Assembly (NCBI RefSeq): GCF_040807025.1
Contig: NC_090951.1
Span: forward strand, 2,480,001-2,544,000
Source: Struthio camelus
Taxonomy: Eukaryota > Chordata > Aves > Struthioniformes > Struthionidae
Length of the DNA: 64,000 nt
Direction of reading: 5' to 3'
Shown: positions 44,293 to 54,700 of the stretch, piece after piece
Numbering within the stretch: the stretch's first letter is position 1
Layout of the letters: the number at the start of each line of letters is the position of its first letter
Made by a program: the position numbers and the translations under genes
Notes under the pieces: model-generated
What the model saw: only the letters and a program-made list of their open reading frames with translations
What the model was told of the DNA's origin: nothing
The model's database searches: none

Positions 44293-44323
44293 GCTAGTGC
44301 AGGGGGTGTGGTGTCTGCTGGAG
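44293..44323 (+). other. CIDEC-like exon 1, non-coding; 5' limit approximate
   Basis: The sequence about 25-30 bases after the TATA box runs to GCTGGAG|GTGAGT at 44323. The coding exon starts at an acceptor GGCAG|GCTCG (44833). A separate leader exon is therefore the simplest reading. Confidence 0.5.
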
Positions 44324-44329
44324 GTGAGT

Positions 44330-44413
44330 GGGGATGGGGATGGGGATGGGGATGGGGATGGGGATGGGGATGGGGATGGGGATGGGGATGGGGATGGGGA
44401 TGGGGATGGGGAT
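44330..44413 (+). repeat. (GGGGAT)14 hexanucleotide microsatellite
   Basis: Fourteen uninterrupted copies of GGGGAT, starting seven bases after the leader-exon donor, in the first intron of the CIDE gene. The strand matching the transcript is the G-rich one. Runs of four G separated by AT are suitable for G-quadruplexes. Confidence 0.95.
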
Positions 44414-44855
44414 GCTCAGGAGCAATGAGGCTGCTGGAGGGGAGCCTGGAGCTGCGAGGGTGGGACTGGGATTGGAGGTGCTGTGGACACCTCTGACCCT
44501 GTTGCTCCCCTGAAGGGGCCCAGGCAAAGGTGCTGCCCCGTGTCTGCGTCTCACCTTTGCTCCAGCGCTGACTCAGGGGCCCGCGTGCCGCTTTGCGCAA
44601 GAGCCTGGCGGGCAGAGGCTGCCACGGCTGCCGCCTCCAGCCTGGCCCCGGCCAAAGGGCAGGCGCAGCCCCTGCGTAAAGGCAGCCGTGCTGGGGTGCT
44701 GGTTCACCACCCTGCTGGAGCTGCGTGTGGGCAGGTGCTGGGGGTTCAGGGCTGGTGGGAGGGGGCCTCCCTGAAGGTGGTGAGGGGCTGGAGGATGCTG
44801 CTGCCCAGGGCTGAATCCTTGCCTCCTGGCAGGCTCGACCGTGCTCCTTGCTGAG

Positions 44856-44905
44856 ATGGATTATGCCAAGTCCCTGAGTTCGCGCCTAACTGACCCCATC
44901 TCCAA
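44856..44905 (+). CDS. CIDEC: CIDEC-like coding exon 1 (residues 1-17)
   Basis: The exon itself begins at 44833 after an acceptor GGCAG. The ATG is at 44856. The donor is TCCAA|GTAAGT. Confidence 0.88.
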
Positions 44906-46094
44906 GTAAGTGCCAGCCCTGGGGGGGGACACTGGAGCCCTTTCTGCTTTAGCACCTCTTGGCCCCTGGATTGGATGCCCTGGTCTCCAGGGAGGGCTTG
45001 GGGGGATGGCACTGCCTGGGGTTGGTGGTCTCCAGAGCCCTTCTGATCCCTCCGTCCCACCCCAGATGCGTCTCCGCAAGTGCCTCCATGACCCAGCAGC
45101 TGCTGTGGAGCCCGGCGCCGCGGCCCCGGCCCTACCGCGTCTGCAACTGGGACCGCAGCTTGCGCAAGGGCATCATGGCACGGAGCCTCGCTGAGCTGCT
45201 GCTCCAGGTGAGCTGGGGGCCCTCCGCCCATCTGGCGGGGCTCTCCGTCTGGCCTGGCTCCCCCTTCCCATCACCATCACCCCTTGCAGGTTCAGAGCAC
45301 CCTGCTCGCGCCGGAGCCTGTCTCGCTGGTCCTGGATGAGGATGGCACGGCCGTGGAGACGGAGGCTTTCTTCCGGACGCTGGAGGAGGGCACGGTGCTC
45401 ATGGCCCTGAGCGAGGGGCAGACGTGGTGTGCCTCTAAGGTGAGCACCTGGGGTGGGATGGGGTCCTGGGGTGAGCAGGAGCCCCGTTTGGCAGGGCTGC
45501 CTCCTGCTGCGATGCTGGCCAGGAGGTACCTGGGACACTGGGGCAGGCTGGGGTCTCTCTGGGAGTGATCCCATAACCTGAACACCACTCTGCTCTAGAC
45601 GCCAGGCTACCAGCTGAGCTTGTCCCGCAAGCCGCGCCGCAGGATCGACGTGGCCTGCATCACCTTTGACCTCTACAAGACCAGCCCCAAGGACCTGGGC
45701 TGCCTCAATGTCAAAGCCACCCTCTATGGCACCTACAGCATGTCCTATGACCTGCGCTGCTATGGGGCCAAGCGACTCATGAAGTGAGTGCTGGGGTCCG
45801 GGCTGTCCCAGAGGGGGCTGTGAGATGCCCTTGATGGGGTGGCCTGGGGGGGCTGTGATGGGTGGGCAGGTAGGTGGGTGCAAGGAGGGATGCTCACCTG
45901 CCTCATCCCCGTGCAGGGAAGCTCTGCGCTGGACGCTCTTCACCATGCAGGCCACGGGCCATGTGCTGCTGGGTACCTCCTGCTACATGCAGCAGCTCCT
46001 GGATGCCACAGAGGAGCCCAAGGAGGACCACGCAGAGAGCACCCCAGCCCTGCAGAGCCTCCTGCCGCTGCCCCGCAGCCAGACCCTGCAATGA
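44856..46094 (+). CDS. CIDEC: CIDEC-like (FSP27-like) CIDE-family lipid-droplet protein, complete
   Basis: CIDE proteins sit at lipid-droplet contact sites and promote lipid transfer and droplet growth (established for CIDEC). Five coding exons (44856-44905, 45066-45207, 45290-45439, 45599-45783, 45917-46094), all with AG/GT borders and agreeing phases, give 234 residues; human CIDEC has about 238. The start MDYAKSLSS resembles CIDEC. A CIDE-N domain (about 40-112) has the basic face PYRVCNWDRSLRKGIMA and the acidic LVLDEDGTAVETEAFF. A basic linker RKPRRRID leads to the CIDE-C domain (about 127-206), with GCLNVKATLYGTYSMSYDL and the hydrophobic TGHVLLGTSCYMQQLLDAT. Closest to CIDEC rather than CIDEA or CIDEB by residue pattern; orthology versus a lineage-specific paralogue is not settled. 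Confidence 0.9.
45066..45207 (+). CDS. CIDEC: CIDEC-like coding exon 2 (residues 17-64)
   Basis: Acceptor CACCCCAG|ATGCG and donor CTCCAG|GTGAGC. It carries the start of CIDE-N, including RSLRKGIMARSLAELLLQ. Confidence 0.92.
45290..45439 (+). CDS. CIDEC: CIDEC-like coding exon 3 (residues 65-114)
   Basis: Acceptor CTTGCAG|GTTCAG and donor TCTAAG|GTGAGC; 150 nt, phase 0. It holds the acidic half of CIDE-N, ending SEGQTWCASK. Confidence 0.92.
45599..45783 (+). CDS. CIDEC: CIDEC-like coding exon 4 (residues 115-176)
   Basis: Acceptor TGCTCTAG|ACGCC and donor CATGAA|GTGAGT. It encodes the basic linker and most of CIDE-C (VACITFDLYKTSPKDLGC). Confidence 0.92.
45917..46094 (+). CDS. CIDEC: CIDEC-like coding exon 5 (residues 176-234) and stop
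   Basis: Acceptor CCGTGCAG|GGAAGC. It encodes EALRWTLFTMQATGHVLLGT and the C-terminal tail ending SQTLQ, then TGA at 46092-46094. Human CIDEC ends LKILQ. Confidence 0.92.
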
Positions 46095-46360
46095 GGGCTC
46101 AGCACTGCAGCCCCTCCGCACACGCCTTGGGGATGCACATCCCATCCCTCCTAGGTCAATGCACGTGGGGAGACTGCTTGCACTGCACTGTGGCACCCAT
46201 TTCTTCCCCCCGCCGGCTTGGTGCAACCAGGGCAGCTGGGACCTGCCTGGATGCCTCTCCCTTGCACGTTGCTGGCTGAATGCAGCCAGGTCTTCTCTGT
46301 GGTGTCTGCTACTCTGTAAATATATTTATTTAAGTAAAGCTCTATGTACTCCAGTGCAGT
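46095..46360 (+). other. CIDEC-like 3' UTR with AGTAAA poly(A) signal
   Basis: A T/A-rich patch (AAATATATTTATTTAAGTAAAG region) in otherwise GC-rich DNA holds AGTAAA at 46333-46338, a known variant poly(A) signal. Cleavage is expected near 46,350-46,360, where GT-rich sequence (GTGTTGGTCTCTG) follows. No AATAAA is present. Confidence 0.6.
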
Positions 46361-48774
46361 GTTGGTCTCTGTCCCTTCTGCTGCCTTGCAGGGCTCTGCC
46401 TGGGCTGGAGGAGGCTCCGTGCTTCACTGGGAGCAGTGTCCCTCTGGGAGGGGGTGACCTGCCCTCCCCTGTGTCCTGCCCTGCTCCTGGCCGGGGGCTC
46501 GGCTCAGCCTGACCCCACTGCAGGGAGCAGGAGCAGCGCTGCCCTGTCCCAGCTCGGCCTTGGCCCAGGCCCAGCCCTGCTCCGCTCTCACCCCGGCCCC
46601 GCGCAGCCCTACTTGGCGCGTCAGGCCTCGGGGCTGTGTCGCAAGAGAACTTGAGCTGGGGAACTTGTTGCAAGAGGCGCCCCCGGAGCTGTCGCCTTTG
46701 CGTTTCTCCCTGCAATTACAGCTGGCTCTGGGGTGCAGGGGGACTGTGCCTGCCCCCAGCACGAGGCAGGGCGAGGGGCTGAGCTCTCCCACCCCCCAGG
46801 AGGGCAGCTGCCAGAGCATCCCCTTCCCTGGGGCCAGTGCAAACTAGCTCCATTGCCCCCAGACCTGCCCTGGCCCCTGGGGGGGCTGCAGGTGGGAACT
46901 GGCTGCATCGAACCTGCATGCAGCAGTGCTCCCCTGGGCAAAACCCTGACTACTGCTTTGCCTAAAGGGATTTAAGTGCCATCCCTAGCCCTGCGGCACA
47001 GCTGTGTGTTACCTGCAGGAACTGGTGCAGCAGCAAGGCCTGAACTGTCCCATTAGTCCAGCTTTGGCACCTAGAGCAGGGAGGGAAGCACCCATATCCC
47101 CTTTTCGGCCATGGCAGGGGCGCTGCAAGGCTGCAGCCCTTTTTGCTGGCTGGTGCACAGCTTGGGGAGCTAAGCTGAGTCTTGCTGGCATGAGCCGTGG
47201 AAGCCAGCACAGCCGGGGCCTTGCACAACCCCGCTCCCCGGCAGTGCCGTGCAGCCCGCGGCGAGCTGCCTGCAATGCGGCGAGGGCGGCTGCTGCGCGG
47301 GGCCGTGGGAAACAAACACCCTAGTGCCCCCAAGGATGCCAAACTCGGAAGCAAAACAGCATGTGGGTTAGTTACTGGGCTACGATGCCCTGGCAGGCAG
47401 AGGGGGCCCGGCATCCCCCCCCCCCCCAACCCTGGGAGCCGTGGTGCTGGCGTGCGTGGGGACGCGCTCCTAGGAGGCAGCCGGGAGGTGACCCCTCCAA
47501 CCACACAGGTTGCAATCACTTGATCTAGTTCGGATTTGGCAGCAGCTCGGCTGTCGGGACGTGCAGGGCTGCCTGGCGCGCGCCGGCGCCCCGTGGCAGC
47601 GGTGCTGGCTCCGGCCGCCGTCGCAGCCCAGCCCAGGCGCGAAGTGGGAGACGGGGCGCCAGCAGGCACTCGCCCACCTCCGCTGCAGCCCGGTTTGCTG
47701 CACCTCTGGCTTTCAGCCGGGCCCGTGGCCGGCGCACCGACCTCCGGGGAAGGAGGACGCAGCAAAACCTGCCTCTCAGCACGAGCCGTTTTTGCAGCCG
47801 GCCCCCTGCACCTGCAGGGGATGCTCATGGGGTGCTCGGGCACCCAAAACTCATCCCAGAGCTTGTTGGCTGCAGCAGCCAGCGGTTACAGCCAGAAAAC
47901 AGCCCTAAAACGTGCCCCGCAGCTCACCGACATGGGGCACCCGGCACCTTCCCCGCCGACCGCGATGCAGGAGACACCAGTGCCCCGTGCCCTGCTCACC
48001 TCCTCCAGCCACGCGAGCCGCTCGGGGGGCCCCCTTGCTCTGCAGGGATTGGGGCCCGGCGTCACCCCGGGGTGGGCGTCGTGGGCTGGCCCCCACCGCA
48101 GGACCCCTCTCGCAGGGCACAGACGGGCGGCCGAGACCGCAGCCAGCCTCTGGGCAATGCAACCCAGCCGTGGCTCATCTCAATCTGGGACAGGTAATTA
48201 ATGAGTCATCAGCACTGGTTGCAGCACCTGCTGCGGGGGGGGTCAGGAGGTGGCGGCTGCCCACCCGCCCCGCGTGGCAGGGAGCGCGCTGGCAGGCCCC
48301 GAGGGCATGGCCAGGCTGCGTGGCACAGGTGTGTGGCATAAGGGTGTGACAGGGAGGACAGCAGAGATGCATGGCATGCATAGGTGACAGGGTGGCACAC
48401 ATACGTGGCACACCTAGGGAGGGTGGCACAGATGGATAGCACGCATAGGGGACAGGGAGGGTGACAAAGATGCAGGACATGCATGGGGGACAGGGAAGGT
48501 GGCACAGACGGACAGCATGCGTGGGGGACAGGGTGGCACAGATGCATGGCATGCACAGGGTGCAGGCAGGGTGACACAGATGAACGGCTTGCATGAGTGA
48601 CAGGGAGGGTGACAGGGGAGGCTGGGCTCTGCCCCACGGTTTGCAGGCTGTCCCTGCCACCCTGTGGCCATGCATGCCAACAGCACACGTCCAACGTCTT
48701 TGTCCCCAGCCCAGTGCGATGTCCCCAGCCAGGTGTCACCCTGCGGGGGACAGGTGCCCCCTGCGTCCCGCACC
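46361..48774. other. Intergenic DNA between convergent CIDEC-like and ZFPM1
   Basis: GC-rich, with many composition-driven open frames but no spliced exon I can support. It includes a degenerate minisatellite (about 48,340-48,620) and one TGAGTCA NF-E2/AP-1 motif (48202-48208) next to a TAATTAAT patch. Confidence 0.55.
48340..48620. repeat. Degenerate minisatellite, unit about 40-50 bp
   Basis: The words GACAGGGAGGGTG, GGCACAGATG and AGCATGCATAGG or GGCATGCACAGGG recur in the same order at least six times, with indels. Both strands have open frames for this reason; not coding. Confidence 0.7.
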
Positions 48775-49558
48775 GAGGTAGCAGCCCGGCTTTATTAGAC
48801 ATATTTATTTCTGTACACACTTATACACACAAATCCCAGGGGAGCTTCATTCTCGGCTTCAGTGCTGTCTTGTTCCAGGGTCCGGGCCATGGCCGGGTGC
48901 TCAGAGCCACCAGGCCACCGACGGCGGGGTGGAGGGACGGGGACACGCACACGCACGCACACGCTTCCTGGGGCGCCCCCGGGGCTGAGCCCGTCCCCTT
49001 CCCTGTAGTGTCTCTTTGGGGGCAGCCCCCCACCATGCCCCGAGCCGGCAGCAGGCGTGGGGCAGGGGGTGCCCGCCTGCCCCGTGCCTCAGTTTCCCTA
49101 CGTCGCCCGCCGCAGGGGCGAGGAGAGGCGCAGTCGGGGAGCTGAGCAGGGGGTCAGGCCCGGCGGGGAGCCCTTGCAGCGTGCCGGGGAGAATGGGGGG
49201 GCAGCGGTAGGGGCGCCACGTGCACGCGTGCAGGGGGCACCCCCGCAGCCTGCAGGTCCGTGCCGCAAGGTCCATCCAGGCAGCCGGGGCCCGAGCCGGG
49301 CCGGTCTCTGCAAACCCGCCGCGCGCCAGGCAGGGCGCCGCGGGACCCGCCGCCGTCCCTGCACAAATACGCACCCGACGCAGGCGGACGCGCGTTCCCG
49401 CGCTGGCCCCCTCCGCCTGGGCAGCCCGCCCGCTGCATCCCTGCCCGCCGCATCCCCGGCGGGCCGCCCGGAGCCGGCGGCAAGTGCTGAGCGGCGTGGC
49501 GGCACCGGGTATTGGGGTGGGGGGGAGAGGTGGCGAGGGGTGGAGGGGGGGGGGGGCG
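48775..49558 (-). other. ZFPM1: ZFPM1 3' UTR
   Basis: From the stop codon (49559-49561) to the poly(A) signals. GC-rich, with an alternating CACGCA tract near 48,944-48,963 and a G-rich tract right after the stop (49,515-49,557 on the plus strand). Confidence 0.65.
48791..48809 (-). terminator. ZFPM1 poly(A) signals (two AATAAA on the minus strand)
   Basis: TTTATT on the plus strand at 48791-48796 and 48804-48809 reads AATAAA on the minus strand. They lie about 750-770 bases past the ZFPM1 stop, so the 3' UTR is about 48,775-49,558. Confidence 0.7.
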
Positions 49559-51783
49559 TTATTTGACGTGCTCGGCCGCGTGGGAGGAGCAGTAATACTT
49601 CTTGTGGGCGATGAAGGTGGAGAGGCTGCTGAACTTGATGTTGCAGAGGCGGCAGTACCGGTGGTTGCCGTTGGGCACGGGGCCGGGCACGGCCTTGGCC
49701 GGGGGGGTCTGCACGCCCTTGTCCGTGTAGGCGGGCGGCGTCGGGGGCTGGCGGCCGGGCTCCCGCGGGACCTCGGGGGCGGCGGGCGAGGCGGGGGGTC
49801 GCGGCGAGGCGGGCGGCCGGGGGCTGCCGTTGGCGGGCGCTTCCTTGGCCTCCCGACCGCTGAGGCTGTCCCGGCGGAGGCGGGCGGGCGGCCGGGGCGG
49901 CGAGGCCGCCGGCAGCAGGGGCTCGGGCGTCCTGCCGGGCGCCGCCGGGGCGTCGGGAGCCGCCGCCGGTTTGGCCACGAAGAGCCCGTGGGCGCTGCGG
50001 AAGTGCTCGAGGAGGTCGCCCTTGACGGCCCCGTTGAGCGGGCAGTAGGGGCAGACGGAGAGGGGCACCTTGGCGCCCTTGGGGTACCGCTGCGGCCCGT
50101 CCCCGCCGGCGGCGTAAGCGGGCGGCGGGGCCAGCGCCTTGACGCCGGGCGCCCCGGGGCTGCCGGCGGGCGCCGTCTTCTCCGCTTTGACCCGCGGAGC
50201 GTCGGCGTCCTGGCCGGGGCTGCCGGGGCTGCGGCGACCCTGGAGCACGGCTCCCTTGATCTTCTGGAGGTGCTCCAGCGTGCCGGGCTGCAGCGGCGTG
50301 GCGGGGCAGTAGTACTTCTTGTGCGCCAGGTAGCCGTCGAGGCTGTGGAAGCTGACGCGGCAGGCGGTGCACTCGTGGTAGTCGGCCAGCGGCAGCAGCG
50401 GGGCCGGCGCCGCTTCGCCCTGCAGCCGCGGCTTCTTGCTCAGGTCGATGGGGCCGTCGGCATCCGGGCTGGAGCTGGGCGACGGCGCCTTGGGCAACGC
50501 GGCGGCGGCCGGCGGCTCGGCGTGGGCGGCCGGGGCCGGCGGTTCAGGCGGGCGGCGCGCGGGGCCCGGCGGCCCGTGGAGCTCGTAGAGCTTGCGGCGC
50601 TTGCGGGTGCGGACGGGCTGGGGCAGGAAGGGCGCCTTGGCGGCGCTGGGGCGGCGGAGCGGCGGGTCGTGGCGCGAGGCGCAGTAGAAGCGCTTGTGCA
50701 CCACGTAGGTCTCGTGGCGGCTGAAGCGGATGTTGCAAGCCTCGCACAGCGTCTTGCTGGGGTCCTCGTCCCCCTCGTCCACCGAGCTGCCGGGGCTCTG
50801 GCTGTCCTCGCTGCAGCGCCCCGCCGCCCCGTCCGCCGCCTCCGGCGACCCCGCTTTGGCGCGGCCCTCCTCCGCCTTCGCCTCCGCCTTGGGCTCCGGC
50901 GGCGTGCCGGCACGGCCCGCGTCCCCGTCCCCTTGCCCCTCGCCCTTGGGCGCCTTGAGCTTGCGCGCCCCGGCCAGGCCGTCCTCGGCCAGGTGCCGGC
51001 TGGAGCAGTAGAGGCGCTTGTGCACGTAGTAGTTGTTGATGTTGTTGAAGGTGATCTCGCACTCGAAGCACGTGGCGCCCTTGGGTGCCGGCGCGCCGGC
51101 GTAGAGGGCGGGCGGCACCGCGCCGTGGCCCTGCTTCAGCCGGCTGTGCACCAGCTCCGACATCTTGGCCAGGATCTCGGAGGCTTGGGGCACCACCGCC
51201 GCCTCGTGCCCGAACAGGTACTGGGGCAAGAAGACGGTGCCGCCGGCCGTGCCCGCGCCCGGCTCGCTGGGCACCGGGCTGGAGCCCGGCGTGGGGCTGG
51301 CCAGCTCCGACTTCACCTTGCCCGAGGGCAGGCTGCGGGGCGAAGAGGTCCGGGACGAGGCGTCCGGCTCCGAGCCGGGGCTGGCGGCCGCCTCCGCTTG
51401 GGCGCCGCTTTTCGCTTCCTCCGCCTCGCCGGCCGGGCTGTCGACGGGCTCCTGCTTGACGCGGACGGGCGGCACGGGCTCGGCCGAGGAGGAGGAGGAG
51501 GAAGAGGAGGAGGAGGAGGAAGAGGAGGAGGCGGAGGAAGGCTCGTCTGCGGCGGGCGCCCGGGGCTGGCCGTCGGGCGGCTCGGCGGGCGGCGAGAGGG
51601 TGCCGGCGGGCGGCGAGGCGGGCTGCGGCGGCGCGGCGGGGGCCGGCTTGGCCTCGGGGGCCGGCAGGACGGCGGGCAGCGGGCCGTGCAGCACCACGTG
51701 GGGCGGCAGCGCCGGCAGCCCCTCGGCCAGGAAACCCGGCAGGTTGCACTTCAGCACGGGCCCGTTGTTCGCCGGGCTCAGCC
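49559..51783 (-). CDS. ZFPM1: ZFPM1 last coding exon: zinc fingers 5-9 and CtBP motif
   Basis: Acceptor GCCGGCAG|GGCTGA; it runs to TAA at 49561-49559 and gives 741 residues. Fingers, approximate positions: 5 (CFECEITFNNINNYYVHKRL, 51,072-50,998), 6 (LCEACNIRFSRHETYVVHKR, 50,748-50,678), 7 (CTACRVSFHSLDGYLAHKKY, 50,376-50,308), 8 (CPYCPLNGAVKGDLLEHFRS, 50,058-49,990) and 9 (CRLCNIKFSSLSTFIAHKKY, 49,660-49,585). Fingers 5, 6 and 9 are the CCHC type used for GATA binding together with finger 1. Linkers are Pro/Ala/Gly-rich, longer than I recall for human, and include a 15-serine run (51485-51529). Confidence 0.96.
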
Positions 51784-54700
51784 CTGCCGGCGCGGGGGAG
51801 AGAGAAGATGCCCCAGCGTCACCGCCCCGGTGCCAGCTTCTCGCCGGCGGCGGAGGGGGCAGTTTCCCTGCCCCGTCGGCCGTCTCCCTCCCCGTCGGCC
51901 GCAGCCCAGCGTACTCACCCGGGGCGAGGGGTTTGGCGGCGGGCGGCCCCGGCGAGTACACCTCACCCTTGGAGCCCGGCTGGCAGATCATGTGGTTGGT
52001 GACCAGGTGGCTGTAGAGGATGTCCCGCGTGGTGGAGATGAAGCCGCAGCTGTGGCAGACGCCTGCGGAGGGTTGGGGGGGCGAAGGGGCCGCGGCGGCG
52101 TGAGCGGGGAAGCATCGCGCCCGGCGCGGCGGCACGAACGGCACCGGGGAGAGGGGAAGGTCCCCGGAGGGGACTGTCCCCCGCGGGGACCAACTCACCG
52201 TTCAAGGTGTCCGTGTGCACCTTCAGGTGACGCTCGCAGTTGGCTTTCGTGGTGAAGGCAGACAGGCAGATCAGGCAGACGAACGGCCTCTCCCCTGCAA
52301 GACGGACAGGCGGACGCATCAGCGCCCGGGGCACCTCGGCGGCGCCGAGCCGGGGCCAGAAGCGCGAGCGGGGCGGCAGCGGGCCGAGACTGCCCCAAAC
52401 CAGTAACCCGACTGGGGAGGGGGACAACCTCATGTCGCTGGTCCCCGCGCTGGAGGCGGGCAGCGCCGCTGCCCCTCCGTCGGGGCCCCGCGCGGGGCTG
52501 GCTGTCCCCGCGCCGCGCCGTGCCGTACCGCTGTGGCTCCGCATGTGGATCTCCAGGGAGCTGGCGCTGGGGCAGCTCTTCTTGCACTGGGGGAAGGGGC
52601 AGACGCGCTCGTTGGGGTAGGTCTCCTTGGGCTTGTCGTCGCCGGCCGGCGCAGCGGCGCTCTGGCGGCTGGCGCAGTAGTACATCAGGTGCGCTTGCAG
52701 GTTGCGCTCGCTCCGGTACCAGATCCCGCAGTCCTTGCAGGGGAAGACGTCCTCTGCCGAGGCGAGGGGACGGATGGGACCAGGCGGTGGCACGGGGGCC
52801 CTCTCCCGTCCCCTGCCCGGCCCCGGGGACTCACTGTTAACCACCGCCGTGGCCAGGATAGCCGCCATGCCGGCCTGCTGGGGCAGCAGCTGGATGTCGG
52901 AGCGCAGCGCGGCCGGGTAGGGCGAGTCGCCGGGCTCGGCTTTCGCCGCGTGGTTGGGGATGGCCTGGGGCTCGGCCACGACGAAGGCGCGCACGGCCTC
53001 GGCCTCCCGCACGGCGCGCGTCGTCTTGCACCACAGGGCTTCGCCTGGCGGGTCGCAAGGGGCAGAGGAGTCGGCGGCGCTCGGCCGTCCTCCGGGCGGG
53101 ATGCTGCGAGCGCAGCCCCCTGCCCGTGGAGCCCTCCGCCCCCAGCAGCGCCCGGCCGCTCTCGCCCAGCGGTGGCTAAGCCCGGCCTTGCCTGGAGATG
53201 GCGGTGTCAGCCCGCGCCTGAGCCGCGCCGCCTGGCACCGCCGGCGCCGACTTTTGCAACGACGCTGACCCGGCGTTTTGCACCAGCGCTGGCGGTGCCG
53301 CTTGCATCAGCCGCCGGCACCCTCCTGCCGATGGCAGCAGGATGCCCTGCGGGCAGCCCCGCAGCGCTGGGACCCGGGGCAAAGCCCGGGGAGGGGGACG
53401 GACGCGCAGCCGGCGGGGGCGGCGGGGCGAGGCGGAGGCTGCCCTAGCCCGGTGCGGAGGGGAGAGCGAGCCGCGGCGGAGAGCGCGGTGCAAATACCAA
53501 CCCTTGCTGTAGACGACGGCGTTGGCGTCGGGCTCTGCGGGCACGAGCGGCAGCCTGGACAGCCAGCAGCTCTCGTCTCCCAGCACCAGCGTCACGGGCG
53601 GGCTCTGCCGACAGCCAAAAGGCAGGGAGGGAGCGCGGTGAGTCCGCGGGGCGCCGGGCACGGCGGGGAGCAGCGCGGCGGCGGGGCGGCAGCCCTCCCC
53701 GCTCAGCCCGTGCCAGCCCCAGCCCAGCGCTGCCTCCCTGCGTGGCTAATGAATATTAACGAGCAAAGGGGTTGGGGTTGGGGGGGGGGGAGAAATTAAT
53801 CTGCCTGATCCTCCGATGGCTGCCGCGGTAACGATACGAAATCTAATTATTCGTCCCAATATTTCTAAACCCTCAAACTCAAGACTGACAGTCTCAGCCG
53901 GTTTAGGCCTTATCACCGCGAGGAGCCGAGTGCTCGCAGCTTGATAAACCGCCCGCGTGCACGCACACGCGCGTGCACGCACGCACGCACGCACACGCGT
54001 CGCGCGGGTGCCCCCGCCGCCGCTGAGGCTGCAGACACCCGCTGCTCCGTCACAGGGCTGCCAAAGCGGGAGGCAAAGCGGGACGCCGGGAGGCGCTTTT
54101 GGCTCCTCTGCAGAGGTTTTGCCGTCGACCTGCAGATTTGCCGCGTGCACGGGGGAGCTGGGGGTGGCGCCGGACGGAGCAGGCTCCCTGCGGTGGCCGG
54201 GAGCCCCGCCAGCCTGGGGACACCCTCCGTGCTGCGGCCCCCGGCACCCCTCCGCCGCGCACCCCGGCGTGCGTGCTGGGGCGCCCGTCCCGACTCCGCT
54301 CCCCGGCCGCAGGCGCGCTGGCGGCCCTGCCGCCCTCCCCACCGTCGGCCCCCAGCCCACGCTGAGAAACCTTCCTTGTTTTCCCCCGAACAAAGAGGTC
54401 AGTGTCTCCGCTCTGAACCGGCCCCGATAACCATCGGAAACCCTATCTGCGCCGCATCCGCCCGGGCCGGCGTTATCTGGGGCAGCAGCGAGCCCTCGCT
54501 GCCCGGCCTCGCCGCGCCGGGGGCGGCCGCGGCCCCGCCGTCGGGCACCGTCCCGTGGCCGGGCAGGCGGCGCGCGGAGCGGCGCAGCGCTGCAAGCCGG
54601 CAGCCCAGAGCCCCTCTCACCACCGTCCCGAGTTCCATCAGTCCCCAGCCCAAAGCACCGGCCACCTCTGAGCCTCCCCCGGCGGGGCGGCCCATCGTCC

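Noticed and set aside
41603-44297. Three overlapping plus-strand open frames of 588-877 codons
   Set aside because: They are the three readings of a stop-free minisatellite; repetitive Gly/Ala/Arg products, no splice support, no family resemblance.
44328-44513. Met-Gly repeat frame over (GGGGAT)n
   Set aside because: Pure consequence of the hexanucleotide repeat inside an intron.
49220-52255. 1,011-codon plus-strand open frame opposite the ZFPM1 last exons
   Set aside because: It lies antisense to well-supported ZFPM1 zinc-finger exons and crosses their introns. Its openness follows from the GC-rich codon use of ZFPM1, and it has no recognisable domain.
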